DNA of 35,894 bases from Gammaproteobacteria bacterium. GTDB taxonomy: Bacteria; Pseudomonadota; Gammaproteobacteria; Steroidobacterales; Steroidobacteraceae. The notes beneath the pieces were generated by a model. It saw only the letters and a list, made by a program, of their open reading frames with translations, ran no database searches and was not told the origin of the DNA. The stretch spans positions 1 to 35,894 of the forward strand of contig JAQGOC010000099.1 of assembly GCA_028293805.1 (NCBI GenBank), read 5' to 3'. The translations under genes and the position numbers were made by a program. Positions 23,374 through 31,187 of this stretch are shown piece after piece (position 1 is the stretch's first letter; the number at the start of each line of letters is the position of its first letter).

Positions 23374-24020
23374 GGACCGCGCCCTATCAGATAGATCAAT
23401 GGAAAAAGGACAATCCACACCATGTCGACGAAGCTCCAATACAAGCCGACCACGGCGACCGGTGTCGAATACTGCGCCGAGAATTCCCCGCGTCCCGCGC
23501 GCCGGATGATCCAGCCGACGAGCCCCAGTCCGGCCAGCAAGTGCAGGCCGTGCAGCGCGGTCGCGACGAAGTAGAAGACGAAGAACAATTGCGCGCCGGT
23601 GCGCAGCTCCCCGGTGATCGCAAAGCGCGGACCGGGAAAGAGGTGCCGGGCGAGATCCTCGTGCCACTCGATCCCGAATTTCAGGATCAGAAACGCCAGG
23701 CCCAGTACCCAGGCCAGCGCGCAGCACTGGATCAGCCGTCGCGTGTTGCTCGCTTCGATGAAGGCGACACCCGCGGTATAAAAGGCGCTGCTCGTGATCA
23801 GGATGACAGTGTTGAGCGTGCCGATGGCGAGCGCCGTCTGCCTGGCCCCCGCGTCGAACCCGGCCTGATTCCAGTGGCGGCAGACGATCCAACTCAGGAA
23901 CAGCACACCGAAGAACAGGACCTCACTGGCCAGAAACAGCCACATGCCGGCAATCGCCGTTCGCGCCTGGTGGCGCGCGCTCTCGTATTGGAACGCATGC
24001 GGTAGAGCGGCGTCACTCAT
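23370..24020 (-). CDS. ctaE: Cytochrome c oxidase subunit III
   Basis: A 216-residue membrane protein with about five transmembrane helices, the short form common in caa3 oxidases. It shows [16 protein letters not shown] (the conserved E in helix 1), an [20 protein letters not shown] segment, a [19 protein letters not shown] helix with the conserved HGLH, and [18 protein letters not shown] at the C-terminus, where the family has YWHFVDVVWLFLF. Here the first histidine of that motif is serine. Subunit III stabilises the proton-uptake side of subunit I. Both ends overlap neighbours as ATGA. Confidence 0.93.
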   Translation of the reverse strand: MSDAALPHAFQYESARHQARTAIAGMWLFLASEVLFFGVLFLSWIVCRHWNQAGFDAGARQTALAIGTLNTVILITSSAFYTAGVAFIEASNTRRLIQCCALAWVLGLAFLILKFGIEWHEDLARHLFPGPRFAITGELRTGAQLFFVFYFVATALHGLHLLAGLGLVGWIIRRAGRGEFSAQYSTPVAVVGLYWSFVDMVWIVLFPLIYLIGRGP

Positions 24021-25645
24021 GAGGTTGCCTGCGGTTTCGGGCGCGGGTACGCGTAGGGTTCCTCGGTAACCACCGGCGTCGCGACAAAGTTTTCAGTCGG
24101 AGGCGGCGAGGGTGTTTGCCACTCGAGGCCGGTAGCGTCCCAGGGATTGGGCGCCGCGCGCTCGCCTCTGAGCAGCGACCACGTGAGATAACCGAGCGGC
24201 AGGAGGTAGCCGGCCGCCAGAATAGTGGTGCCCGCGGAGGAGAGCACATTGAGCACCTGAAACTCCGGCGCATAGGAATGATAGCGCCGCGGCATGCCCA
24301 GGTACCCGAGGATGAATTGCGGGAAGAAGGTCAGGTGAAAGCCGATGAAAATGATCAGCGCGCCCGCGCGCCCCCACATCTCGGGATAATGGCGGCCGGT
24401 GATTTTCGGCCACCAGTAGTGCAGGCCTGCGAAGAACGCCGACACCATCCCGCCCACCATCACGTAGTGGAAATGAGCCACGACGAAGTAGGTCTGCGTC
24501 AGGTGAACGTCGGCGGCCAGTGCGGCAACGAACAGGCCCGTCAGCCCGCCCATGGTGAATAGTCCGATGAACCCCAAGGCGTACAACATCGGCGCGTCGA
24601 AGCGGATGAATCCCTTGTGCAGGGTGCCGATCCAGTTGAATACCTTGATCGCGGAAGGCACGGCCACCATGTAGCTCAGGATCGAGAACACCAGCGCCGA
24701 GAAGAGCGAGGTGCCCGCCACGAACATGTGATGGCCCCAGACCAGAAAGCTGATCACGGCAATCCCGATACTGGCCCAGACGACGAACGTGTAGCCGAAG
24801 AGCGGCTTACGCGAGAAGGCCGGGACGATCTCGCTCACTATGCCGAATCCCGGCAGAATCATGATGTAGACGGCCGGGTGGGAGTAGAACCAGAACAGGT
24901 GCTGGAACAGGAGCGGATCACCGCCGAGGGTTGGATCGAACACGCCGATGTGAAAGATCCGCTCGAACGCCAGCAGCACCAGAGTCATGGCGAGTACCGG
25001 TGTCGCGAGCACCAGGATGACGCTGGTCGCGTACAGCGACCAGAGGAATACCGGCATCCTGAACCACGTCATCCCGGGTGCGCGCAGGCGATGGATGCTG
25101 ACAATGAAATTCAGGCCGGTGGCGATCGATGAGAAGCCGGCAATGAAAATTCCGATCACCGTCGCGACCACGTGCCCCTTGGAATATTGGGTGGTCAGAG
25201 GGGTGTAGAACGTCCAGCCCGTGTCGACTCCGCCCGTGAACAGACTGTAGAGAACGATCGCCCCGCCGAGCATGAAGAGGTACCAGCTGACGAGGTTGAG
25301 CTTCGGGAAGGCGAGGTCGCGTGCGCCGAGCATCAGCGGCACGATGAAATTCCCCAACGTGACCGGCACGGCGGGGACCAGAAAGAACCACACCATGACG
25401 ACGCCGTGCATCGTGAACAGGCGGTTGTACGTTTCCGCCGATTTGATCAGGCCCTCCGGCACGATCAGGTTGTAGCGGACCAGTGCTGCCCCGGCGGCGC
25501 CGATAAAAAAGAACACGGTGATGGAAGCGAGATACAGGATCGCGATCCGCTTGTGATCGGTCGTCAGCAGCCAGCTACGCAGGCTGAAGCCGTCCGTGAG
25601 GTACGACTCGCCGCTGAGCGCAGCAGCGCCCGCCGCGGCGCTCAC
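24017..25645 (-). CDS. ctaD: Cytochrome c oxidase subunit I, A2-type
   Basis: A 542-residue catalytic subunit with 12 transmembrane helices, which reduces oxygen and pumps protons. Visible ligands: the low-spin heme histidine in [11 protein letters not shown], CuB ligands in [18 protein letters not shown] and WGHHMF, and heme ligands in VVAHFHYVM. The YSHPAVY motif is the mark of A2-type oxidases: the Glu of the D-channel found in A1 enzymes (GHPEVY) is absent and a Tyr-Ser pair takes its place, as in Rhodothermus and Thermus caa3. The tyrosine of HPAVY is the one cross-linked to CuB histidine. Start: GTG at 25645, overlapping the subunit II stop as GTGA; the frame runs open to 26113 as a shadow of subunit II. 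Confidence 0.95.
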   Translation of the reverse strand: MSAAAGAAALSGESYLTDGFSLRSWLLTTDHKRIAILYLASITVFFFIGAAGAALVRYNLIVPEGLIKSAETYNRLFTMHGVVMVWFFLVPAVPVTLGNFIVPLMLGARDLAFPKLNLVSWYLFMLGGAIVLYSLFTGGVDTGWTFYTPLTTQYSKGHVVATVIGIFIAGFSSIATGLNFIVSIHRLRAPGMTWFRMPVFLWSLYATSVILVLATPVLAMTLVLLAFERIFHIGVFDPTLGGDPLLFQHLFWFYSHPAVYIMILPGFGIVSEIVPAFSRKPLFGYTFVVWASIGIAVISFLVWGHHMFVAGTSLFSALVFSILSYMVAVPSAIKVFNWIGTLHKGFIRFDAPMLYALGFIGLFTMGGLTGLFVAALAADVHLTQTYFVVAHFHYVMVGGMVSAFFAGLHYWWPKITGRHYPEMWGRAGALIIFIGFHLTFFPQFILGYLGMPRRYHSYAPEFQVLNVLSSAGTTILAAGYLLPLGYLTWSLLRGERAAPNPWDATGLEWQTPSPPPTENFVATPVVTEEPYAYPRPKPQATS

Positions 25646-26595
25646 GAGGGCTCCTGCTGGGACAGGGATTTGAGGTAGGCGATGATCTTCAGAAGCTCCT
25701 CCTCGCTGATCTCCCCGGCGAAGGAGGGCATCACGGGCAGATAGCTCGCGACTCGCTGTCGCGCCGGTGTCAGGATGCAGTCGCGCAGATAGCGGTCGTC
25801 CGCTTTGACGACCCGGCCATCGGCCAGGGTGACGGGACTTCCGTAGAGCCCGGCAAGCGAGGGAGCGCGCACTGTGCTCTGTGACTGGTTTGCCCCGGCC
25901 CCGTCTCCTCCATGGCAGCCGCTGCAGCCGTAACGCATGAACAAAGTCTTTCCCGCGGCAGCCAGCGTTTCTCCCGCATCGCTGCGCGCGAGCCATTTCT
26001 GATAGTCGGCCTTGGGCATGGCCACGATCTCCCCGACCATGTTCGCGTGATCCACGCCACAGAACTGCGTGCAGAACAGGTGATAGGTCCCCGGAATGTC
26101 CACCCGGAACCACAGTGCCTCGTAGCGGCCTGGCAGCACGTCGTGCTTGATCCGAAACGCGGGGACGGAAAAATCATGGATGACGTCCTCGGAAGTCATC
26201 ACCAGCTGGACATCCAAGCCGACCGGCAGGTGTATCGCATTGATCTCGCGCTGGCCCCCGTCATGCTCCGCCTTCCACATGAACTGCTTGCCGATGACAT
26301 GGATCTGCAGCGCATCCGCCGGCGGCTGGAAAAGCAGCAAGTAAAGCTTGGCGCCCCAGACGAACAGACCGAAGAAGGCCACCAGGGTCGCGGCAGTCCA
26401 AGCCGCTTCCAGCCGCCACGTCTTGCGCGGCAGCGTGCCGCGATCGATGTCGCTGCCGGCGCGGTACTTGAACATGTAGAGCAGCATCAAACCGAACACG
26501 AGCGCCAGGACTGCGCAAGAAATAAGGACTAGCGCGAAGATCAGGTAGTCAACCTGCGTTGCGTTGTGAGTGGCGGCGGTGAGCCAGAGGTTCAC
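25642..26595 (-). CDS. ctaC: Cytochrome c oxidase subunit II fused to cytochrome c (caa3-type)
   Basis: A 317-residue subunit. Two N-terminal transmembrane helices ([22 protein letters not shown] and [20 protein letters not shown]) are followed by a cupredoxin domain with the CuA ligands H140, C175, C179, H183 and M186 ([12 protein letters not shown]). After that comes a cytochrome c domain with heme site C224-C227-H228 (CSGCH) and the axial-Met candidate in YLPVMPSF. The fused heme domain defines it as caa3: it can take electrons directly from Alternative Complex III. No lipobox or cleaved signal is obvious. Start: a GTG at 26595 that overlaps the upstream TGA as GTGA. Confidence 0.95.
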   Translation of the reverse strand: MNLWLTAATHNATQVDYLIFALVLISCAVLALVFGLMLLYMFKYRAGSDIDRGTLPRKTWRLEAAWTAATLVAFFGLFVWGAKLYLLLFQPPADALQIHVIGKQFMWKAEHDGGQREINAIHLPVGLDVQLVMTSEDVIHDFSVPAFRIKHDVLPGRYEALWFRVDIPGTYHLFCTQFCGVDHANMVGEIVAMPKADYQKWLARSDAGETLAAAGKTLFMRYGCSGCHGGDGAGANQSQSTVRAPSLAGLYGSPVTLADGRVVKADDRYLRDCILTPARQRVASYLPVMPSFAGEISEEELLKIIAYLKSLSQQEPS

Positions 26596-27374
26596 GTCAC
26601 GACCCTGCCGCGCCTAAATGCGAGGAACAGCGTCAATCCGACCGTCAGCACGGTGATGATTGCAGCGAGGCGCAGTAGCTTCATGATCGCCAGGGTGTAT
26701 CGCCCCGTCGTCCGGTCGTAGTCATAACAGAGCAGGAGGATCGGCAACGCGGCGGCGGCGACGCTGCCCCGATTCGCCCGCGTGACGGCGAGCCGTACAT
26801 CGCCGGGCCGATAGCCGACGCCGAGCAGGTAGCTCGAAACGATTCCGGTGGGTGTCGCAAACACGACCCCTGCCGGATGAACGAACTGTTTCAGTTGGGG
26901 GTCGAAGCGGTTGCGGAAGCCGACTGCGGCGGCGATGGCCTGCACGGCTTCGGGCGGGCCGCTGAGGAAATGCCAGCCAAGCTGTGCGCCTTGTGCCGGA
27001 AAGCGCGCAATGTCCGCAGCCTTGGCTGTGGCTGCGTCCCGGTCCGTCTCAGCCGGGTCGATGGTCAGTGCAATGAGAGTGTAGTCACGTCCGCCCACCA
27101 GGCCGGATTTCCCCAAGGCATGGAACAGATCGGCGCGCACGATGCCGCACAGGTTGGGACAGTGAAAATAGCCGAGCGCCAGGATCAGTGGCGTTCCCTG
27201 TGCCAGATCGGAGAGCCGCACACCGGCGCCGTGCTCATCGCGCAGCACGGCCCGAAGGGGCAGTTCGTTACCCAATCGTTGGTTGTATGTCATATCCCGC
27301 AGATCGGGCGGGGTGCCGCCAACGGCCAGAGCGGAAGTCAACAGCAGCAGCGTGATTGCAACGCGCAGGCTCAC
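26592..27374 (-). CDS. SCO1/SenC-type copper chaperone with C-terminal membrane anchor
   Basis: A 260-residue protein with a signal peptide (LRVAITLLLLTSALAVGG), a thioredoxin-fold SCO domain, and a C-terminal transmembrane helix (LLRLAAIITVLTVGLTLFLAF) ending in a basic tail. The copper ligands are in place: C72 and C76 (FHCPNLCG) and H166 (QFVHPAGVVF). SCO proteins insert copper into, or reduce, the CuA site of oxidase subunit II, and the gene lies directly upstream of ctaC, which supports that role. The C-terminal rather than N-terminal anchor is a known variant. Start: GTG at 27374, overlapping the previous TGA. Confidence 0.9.
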   Translation of the reverse strand: MSLRVAITLLLLTSALAVGGTPPDLRDMTYNQRLGNELPLRAVLRDEHGAGVRLSDLAQGTPLILALGYFHCPNLCGIVRADLFHALGKSGLVGGRDYTLIALTIDPAETDRDAATAKAADIARFPAQGAQLGWHFLSGPPEAVQAIAAAVGFRNRFDPQLKQFVHPAGVVFATPTGIVSSYLLGVGYRPGDVRLAVTRANRGSVAAAALPILLLCYDYDRTTGRYTLAIMKLLRLAAIITVLTVGLTLFLAFRRGRVVT

Positions 27375-27778
27375 GGCCGCGCTTCCGGACGTGGCTGCTC
27401 TGACTGCAGCTGTTCGGCTCGCGGCGCAGGCCAGTCCGAAATCCCTTCCTGTGCGATCTTACGCATCGCCTCCCCTATGGGGATGTGCACGACTCCATTC
27501 TTTCTATCGACCCACCCCGTACTGTTGAGCCATTGGATCTCCCTCGCGTGGAACTTCGCCATGTCCTCGCGGGGGCTCACCTGGAGCCCGGGCGCCGGAT
27601 AGCGCGGCAGTGGCAGGTGAATCGTCCGGTCCACGATGCGGCCGGGAAATAACCACATTACGAGGAGGGACAGGCCGATCACCGCGGCCACGAGAATAGG
27701 CACGCCAAGCCGGATCACACGCGTACTGACGTCGGTCGGCTCGTGCCGCGCGGGGCTGAGAGCGGACTCGTCAGCCAT
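27371..27778 (-). CDS. Small membrane-anchored protein of the ACIII-caa3 operon, unknown function
   Basis: A 135-residue protein. One transmembrane helix (VIRLGVPILVAAVIGLSLLVMWLFPG, residues ~20-45) anchors a probably periplasmic domain with the sequence PAPGLQVSPREDMAKFHAREIQWLNSTGWVDRKNGVVHIPIGEAMRKIAQEGI. The GWVDRxxGVVHIPIxxAM pattern recurs, as I recall, in unannotated genes next to SCO and caa3 genes in other bacteria, so it is likely a conserved assembly or accessory factor. No cofactor motif is present. It overlaps the actF end by 8 bases and the sco start by 4. Confidence 0.78.
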   Translation of the reverse strand: MADESALSPARHEPTDVSTRVIRLGVPILVAAVIGLSLLVMWLFPGRIVDRTIHLPLPRYPAPGLQVSPREDMAKFHAREIQWLNSTGWVDRKNGVVHIPIGEAMRKIAQEGISDWPAPRAEQLQSEQPRPEARP

Positions 27779-28865
27779 GTTGCTCCCTCGCTGCCGCGGA
27801 GCTCGCTGGCAATAACGGCGGGCGCACTTGTGGGCTCAACGGGGAGCGCAGCGCGAATGCAGCCCCGACGGCTAGCAGCCCCATCATCGCCATCAAGTCG
27901 ATGAGCCCAAAGCCGGAGTGCGATGCCGGTATCACGAGCCACCACGTACGAATCACCTCGGTGAGCACGAGTAGCGCGGCGACGCTGCCGATTCCGCCCG
28001 GCGACCGGCGAACGGGCGTCCAGATCAAGGCGAGGAACGGCAGCAGGAAATGTCCCAGCGCCACGAGAGCGGCTGCGATTCCCCAGCCGCCGCAGGAGCG
28101 CAGGAGGTACCACGGCGCTTCCGTCGCCAGATCGGACTGCCACACGATCAGGAATTGCATGAAGTCCAGATACGCCCACAGCAGCACGAGTGCCAACAGC
28201 AGCTTGCCCAGGGTGGCTGTCGTTTCAGGGTCCGGGGGCGATCCCACGGCCGCGGCGAGCAGTGACACCGACAGGGCCAGCAGTCCCATGCCCACCATTG
28301 CCATGAGCCCATAGACGCTCGAGTTGAATTGAGGATCGAGCGACATGGTGGTGTCGATGGCGGCGAAGCTGATTGTCATCGCCAGCAGAATGAGCCCCCC
28401 GGGAGCGATCCGCGCCAGCGCGGCGTCAGGCTCGTCCTCGCGCAATGCGCGCAAAATGAAGAACCGCAGCCCGAACCAGATCAGCAGGTAGACGCCGCCG
28501 CGCGCCGCGAAGAAGGGCAGATTGAGATAAAACCCGTTGGCCAGGTGCGCCGGCGCTTCCGGCCGTGCCCAGGGGTACAGGGCCGGCATCACGAGCAGCC
28601 ACGGAATCAACGCGGGCAACAGCAGCACCAAGGTGTGCATGCCGGCGACGAGTTGCAATCGCAGAGCGTAGCCCCAGCGGCCGCCGGTCAACGCATGGAC
28701 CAGGAGTAACCCCATACAACCGAGCGGCCAGCCGAGCCAGGCGGACAAAGCCGCCAGCCACGCATGCGGGAATGCCGCCGGGGCAATGATCCAGGCGATT
28801 ATGGTGCCGATCAAACCGGCGGCAGCGATCGTCCATGCCACGCGCTCTGCCTGCCGCCGGTTCAT
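27771..28865 (-). CDS. actF: Alternative Complex III subunit ActF
   Basis: A 364-residue inner-membrane protein with about ten transmembrane helices and no cofactor motif. ActF is a small paralogue-like relative of the NrfD-type ActC and forms part of the ACIII membrane arm. Seen here: a first helix pair with AAGLIGTIIAWIIAPAAFPHAW, a cytoplasmic AREDEPDA-like loop (ALREDEPDAALARI), SFAAIDTTMSLDPQFNSSVYGLM, WAYLDFMQFLIVW, and IRTWWLVIPAS. The WAYxxFxQFLIxW and DWxMSLDPxxxSxxYG patterns are typical of the family. It overlaps actE as ATGA. Confidence 0.88.
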   Translation of the reverse strand: MNRRQAERVAWTIAAAGLIGTIIAWIIAPAAFPHAWLAALSAWLGWPLGCMGLLLVHALTGGRWGYALRLQLVAGMHTLVLLLPALIPWLLVMPALYPWARPEAPAHLANGFYLNLPFFAARGGVYLLIWFGLRFFILRALREDEPDAALARIAPGGLILLAMTISFAAIDTTMSLDPQFNSSVYGLMAMVGMGLLALSVSLLAAAVGSPPDPETTATLGKLLLALVLLWAYLDFMQFLIVWQSDLATEAPWYLLRSCGGWGIAAALVALGHFLLPFLALIWTPVRRSPGGIGSVAALLVLTEVIRTWWLVIPASHSGFGLIDLMAMMGLLAVGAAFALRSPLSPQVRPPLLPASSAAAREQHG

Positions 28866-29350
28866 TCCAACGCTCCCCGGCGGTCGGCGGAAATGTCGCC
28901 GTCGGTAGCATTCTGGCTACGCTGCAGAGCGCGGATATAGGCCGCAATTGCCCAGCGATCCTCGGGTCGTACGCGATCGGCGAACGGGTACATGGCGCCG
29001 TAGCCTTGCGTCATCACGTCGTAGAAATGCTGTACGGGAGCCTGGCGCAAGTGCTCGGTATGGTAGGAGGGCGGTGGCGGAAAGCCCCTTTGCACGACCA
29101 TCCCATGCCCGTCGCCGAGCTCTGAATGACAGGGTGTGCAATAGATGCGGAAGCGCTCCTGGCCGCGCTCCAGCAGCTCGAGCGTCACCGGCGGTGCCTG
29201 CGACGGCCGATCGAGGTATTCCACGGTGTTGGAGGGCACCGCTGCCGGCCCGACCGCCGGTGCGTAATGTCTCTGCTTTGCCTGGTTCGACATGTCATCA
29301 CAGGCAGTCAGACAGACCAACATCGCGATCGGCACCAGCGCGCCTTTCAT
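28862..29350 (-). CDS. actE: Alternative Complex III subunit ActE, monoheme cytochrome c lipoprotein
   Basis: A 162-residue lipoprotein. The leader VPIAMLVCLTAC gives a lipobox cysteine at 17. The domain binds one heme c at CTPCH (C70-H74), with the usual GDGxGMVVQRGFPPPPSYH stretch and an axial-Met candidate in GYGAMYPFADRV. ActE is the monoheme cytochrome subunit of ACIII and passes electrons toward the oxidase or soluble cytochrome c. It overlaps actD and actF as ATGA. Confidence 0.92.
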   Translation of the reverse strand: MKGALVPIAMLVCLTACDDMSNQAKQRHYAPAVGPAAVPSNTVEYLDRPSQAPPVTLELLERGQERFRIYCTPCHSELGDGHGMVVQRGFPPPPSYHTEHLRQAPVQHFYDVMTQGYGAMYPFADRVRPEDRWAIAAYIRALQRSQNATDGDISADRRGALE

Positions 29351-29853
29351 GCGGCCATCTCCTCGATCGCCGCGGGATGCAAGCGGTCGACTATCGCGCG
29401 CGCCCGCGCCAGGAGCTCCGGATCATCCGCGCGGATCGCGACGAGCCAGCCCGCCCGCAGCGCCTCGCGCATGGAATCGAAGTCATCGACTCGCTCGTAC
29501 AAGCGCGGCATGCGGTTGATCGCGAGATAGCCGAAGACTGCGGCGAGGACGGCAAACAGCACTCCGATCTCGAACGTGATGGGGATGAATGCCGGCCACG
29601 AATATCGCGGGCGACCGCCGATATCGAGAGGGTAGGCCGACGTATTCGCGTACACCTGCAGCGCGAAGCCGGCAATGGAACCGGTCACGCCGGCGACGAA
29701 GACTATCAGCGGCAGAGGCGAGTGCGCGGGCTCGCTCTCGAGGGGTTTCGGAGTGTAGGTCCGCAGATTTTCAATGTGCCCGGCGCGTAGACGCTCCAGC
29801 GCCTCGCACAACGCCGGCTCCGTTTCGAACATTACGAGAAGGCCGGCGCTCAT
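29347..29853 (-). CDS. actD: Alternative Complex III subunit ActD (DUF3341)
   Basis: A 168-residue membrane protein of the DUF3341 family. A cytoplasmic N-terminal domain (LLVMFETEPALCEALERLRAGHIENLRTYTPKPLE) is followed by two transmembrane helices, with PAFIPITFEIGVLFAVLAAVFGYL as the second, and a C-terminal domain with DDPELLARARAIVD. ActD carries no cofactor and joins the ActB and ActC parts of the complex. It overlaps actC and actE as ATGA. Confidence 0.92.
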   Translation of the reverse strand: MSAGLLVMFETEPALCEALERLRAGHIENLRTYTPKPLESEPAHSPLPLIVFVAGVTGSIAGFALQVYANTSAYPLDIGGRPRYSWPAFIPITFEIGVLFAVLAAVFGYLAINRMPRLYERVDDFDSMREALRAGWLVAIRADDPELLARARAIVDRLHPAAIEEMAA

Positions 29854-31187
29854 GTGCCTCCCCCGTCATTCGGCCGCTTCGCAAGCAACGCGCGCATTTC
29901 GAACATCGAAATGACCGGCAGGAAGCGCACGGCCAGCAGGATGCCGGTCAGAAACAGGCCAACCGTGCCGAACAACGTCGCCCAGTCCCAGAACGTGCCA
30001 TGGTAATCGCCCCAGGATGAAGGCAGGGCGGTGCGCCGCACGCTCATCACCACGATCGTGTACCGCTCGCACCACATGCCGACGATCACAGCGAGGCAGA
30101 CGAGCATGATCACCGGTTGATTCAGTCGAACGCGGCGGAACCACAGCACTTGCGGAAGCGCTATGTTGAACAGGATCGTCGCCCAGTAGATCGGGGCGTA
30201 GGAGCCGTGGACCTTCGCCATGAAAGCGGTTCTTTCGGCCTCGTCGGGCGAATAAAACACCGAGAACACGTCCATGACGTAAGCGTAGCCGACGAGCAGG
30301 CTGCTCAGCAGGAGCAGCCGGCTCAGCACATCGAGATGCCGCCCGGTAATGAACGCCTCGAGCTGCAAGAGCCGCCGCAGGGGCACGATCAGCAGCAACA
30401 CCATGGCGAAGCCCGACAGCAGCGCGCCGAAGACGAAGAACGGCGGAAACTCGGTCGAGTGCCAACCCACCGTCGCGGCACCGGCGAAATCCAAACCCAC
30501 GATGCTGTGTACGGAGACGACCAGCGGCGCCATGATGGCTGCCAGTACACCGTAGGCCGCTCGATAGTGGCGCCACTGACGATCCTCGCCCCGGAATCCC
30601 AGCGCGAGCGCGCCATACAGCACTTGCCGCTTGCGGGTCAGGGCTCGATCGCGCAGCGTCGCCAGATCGGGAACGAGGCCGAGATACCAGAACAGAATGG
30701 ACGAGGTGACATAGGTCAGGATCGCGAAGAAGTCCCAGAGCAGGGGGCTGCGAAATTGCGGCCACACTCCCATGGTGTTGGGGTAGGGGAAGAGCCAGTA
30801 GAACAGCCACGGACGGCCGAGGTGCAGAATGGGATAGATGCCCGCGCAGACTGCCGCGCAGAGAGTCATTGTCTCGGCGATGCGGTTCAATGAGGTGCGC
30901 CATTCCACCTGCATCAGGTAGAACAGTGCAGAGATGAACGTGCCCCCCGAGGCGATGGCGATCCACCACACATAGCTGATAATGGCGAAGCCCCACACCA
31001 CCGGCCAGTCGATGCCCCAGATGCCGATGCCGGCGTAGAACAGCCAGGCGATTGCGCCCACCAGGAGCGCGGTCAGGAGCGCAGCGCCGAGTATCGCGAT
31101 CCTCCACCAGAGCGCCGGCCGCTTACGCAGCGCTATCGCGCAGATGTCGTCCGTCATGGACCCGATCGTGGGTGCCGCGTCGCTCAT
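29850..31187 (-). CDS. actC: Alternative Complex III subunit ActC (NrfD-like quinol-binding subunit)
   Basis: A 445-residue inner-membrane protein of the NrfD/PsrC family with about ten transmembrane helices. It is the subunit in which quinol is oxidised. Typical stretches are WGIDWPVVWGFAIISYVWWIAIASGGTFISAL, HLGRPWLFYWLFPYPNTMGVWPQFRSPLLWDFFAI, PLVVSVHSIVGLDFAGAATVGWHSTEFPPFFVFGA and MWCERYTIVV. The ISGGTxISA-like turn and the conserved H, D and E positions near the membrane surface mark the quinone pocket. It overlaps actB and actD as ATGA. Confidence 0.94.
   Translation of the reverse strand: MSDAAPTIGSMTDDICAIALRKRPALWWRIAILGAALLTALLVGAIAWLFYAGIGIWGIDWPVVWGFAIISYVWWIAIASGGTFISALFYLMQVEWRTSLNRIAETMTLCAAVCAGIYPILHLGRPWLFYWLFPYPNTMGVWPQFRSPLLWDFFAILTYVTSSILFWYLGLVPDLATLRDRALTRKRQVLYGALALGFRGEDRQWRHYRAAYGVLAAIMAPLVVSVHSIVGLDFAGAATVGWHSTEFPPFFVFGALLSGFAMVLLLIVPLRRLLQLEAFITGRHLDVLSRLLLLSSLLVGYAYVMDVFSVFYSPDEAERTAFMAKVHGSYAPIYWATILFNIALPQVLWFRRVRLNQPVIMLVCLAVIVGMWCERYTIVVMSVRRTALPSSWGDYHGTFWDWATLFGTVGLFLTGILLAVRFLPVISMFEMRALLAKRPNDGGGT

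Noticed and set aside
23059-23892. 277-codon version of the small oxidase subunit
   Set aside because: The first 173 residues are a frame-shifted shadow of subunit III; the real start is the ATG at 23373, coupled as ATGA.
24017-26113. 698-codon version of oxidase subunit I as an N-terminal fusion
   Set aside because: The extra 156 residues are the shadow of subunit II in another frame; the GTG at 25645 overlaps the subunit II stop.
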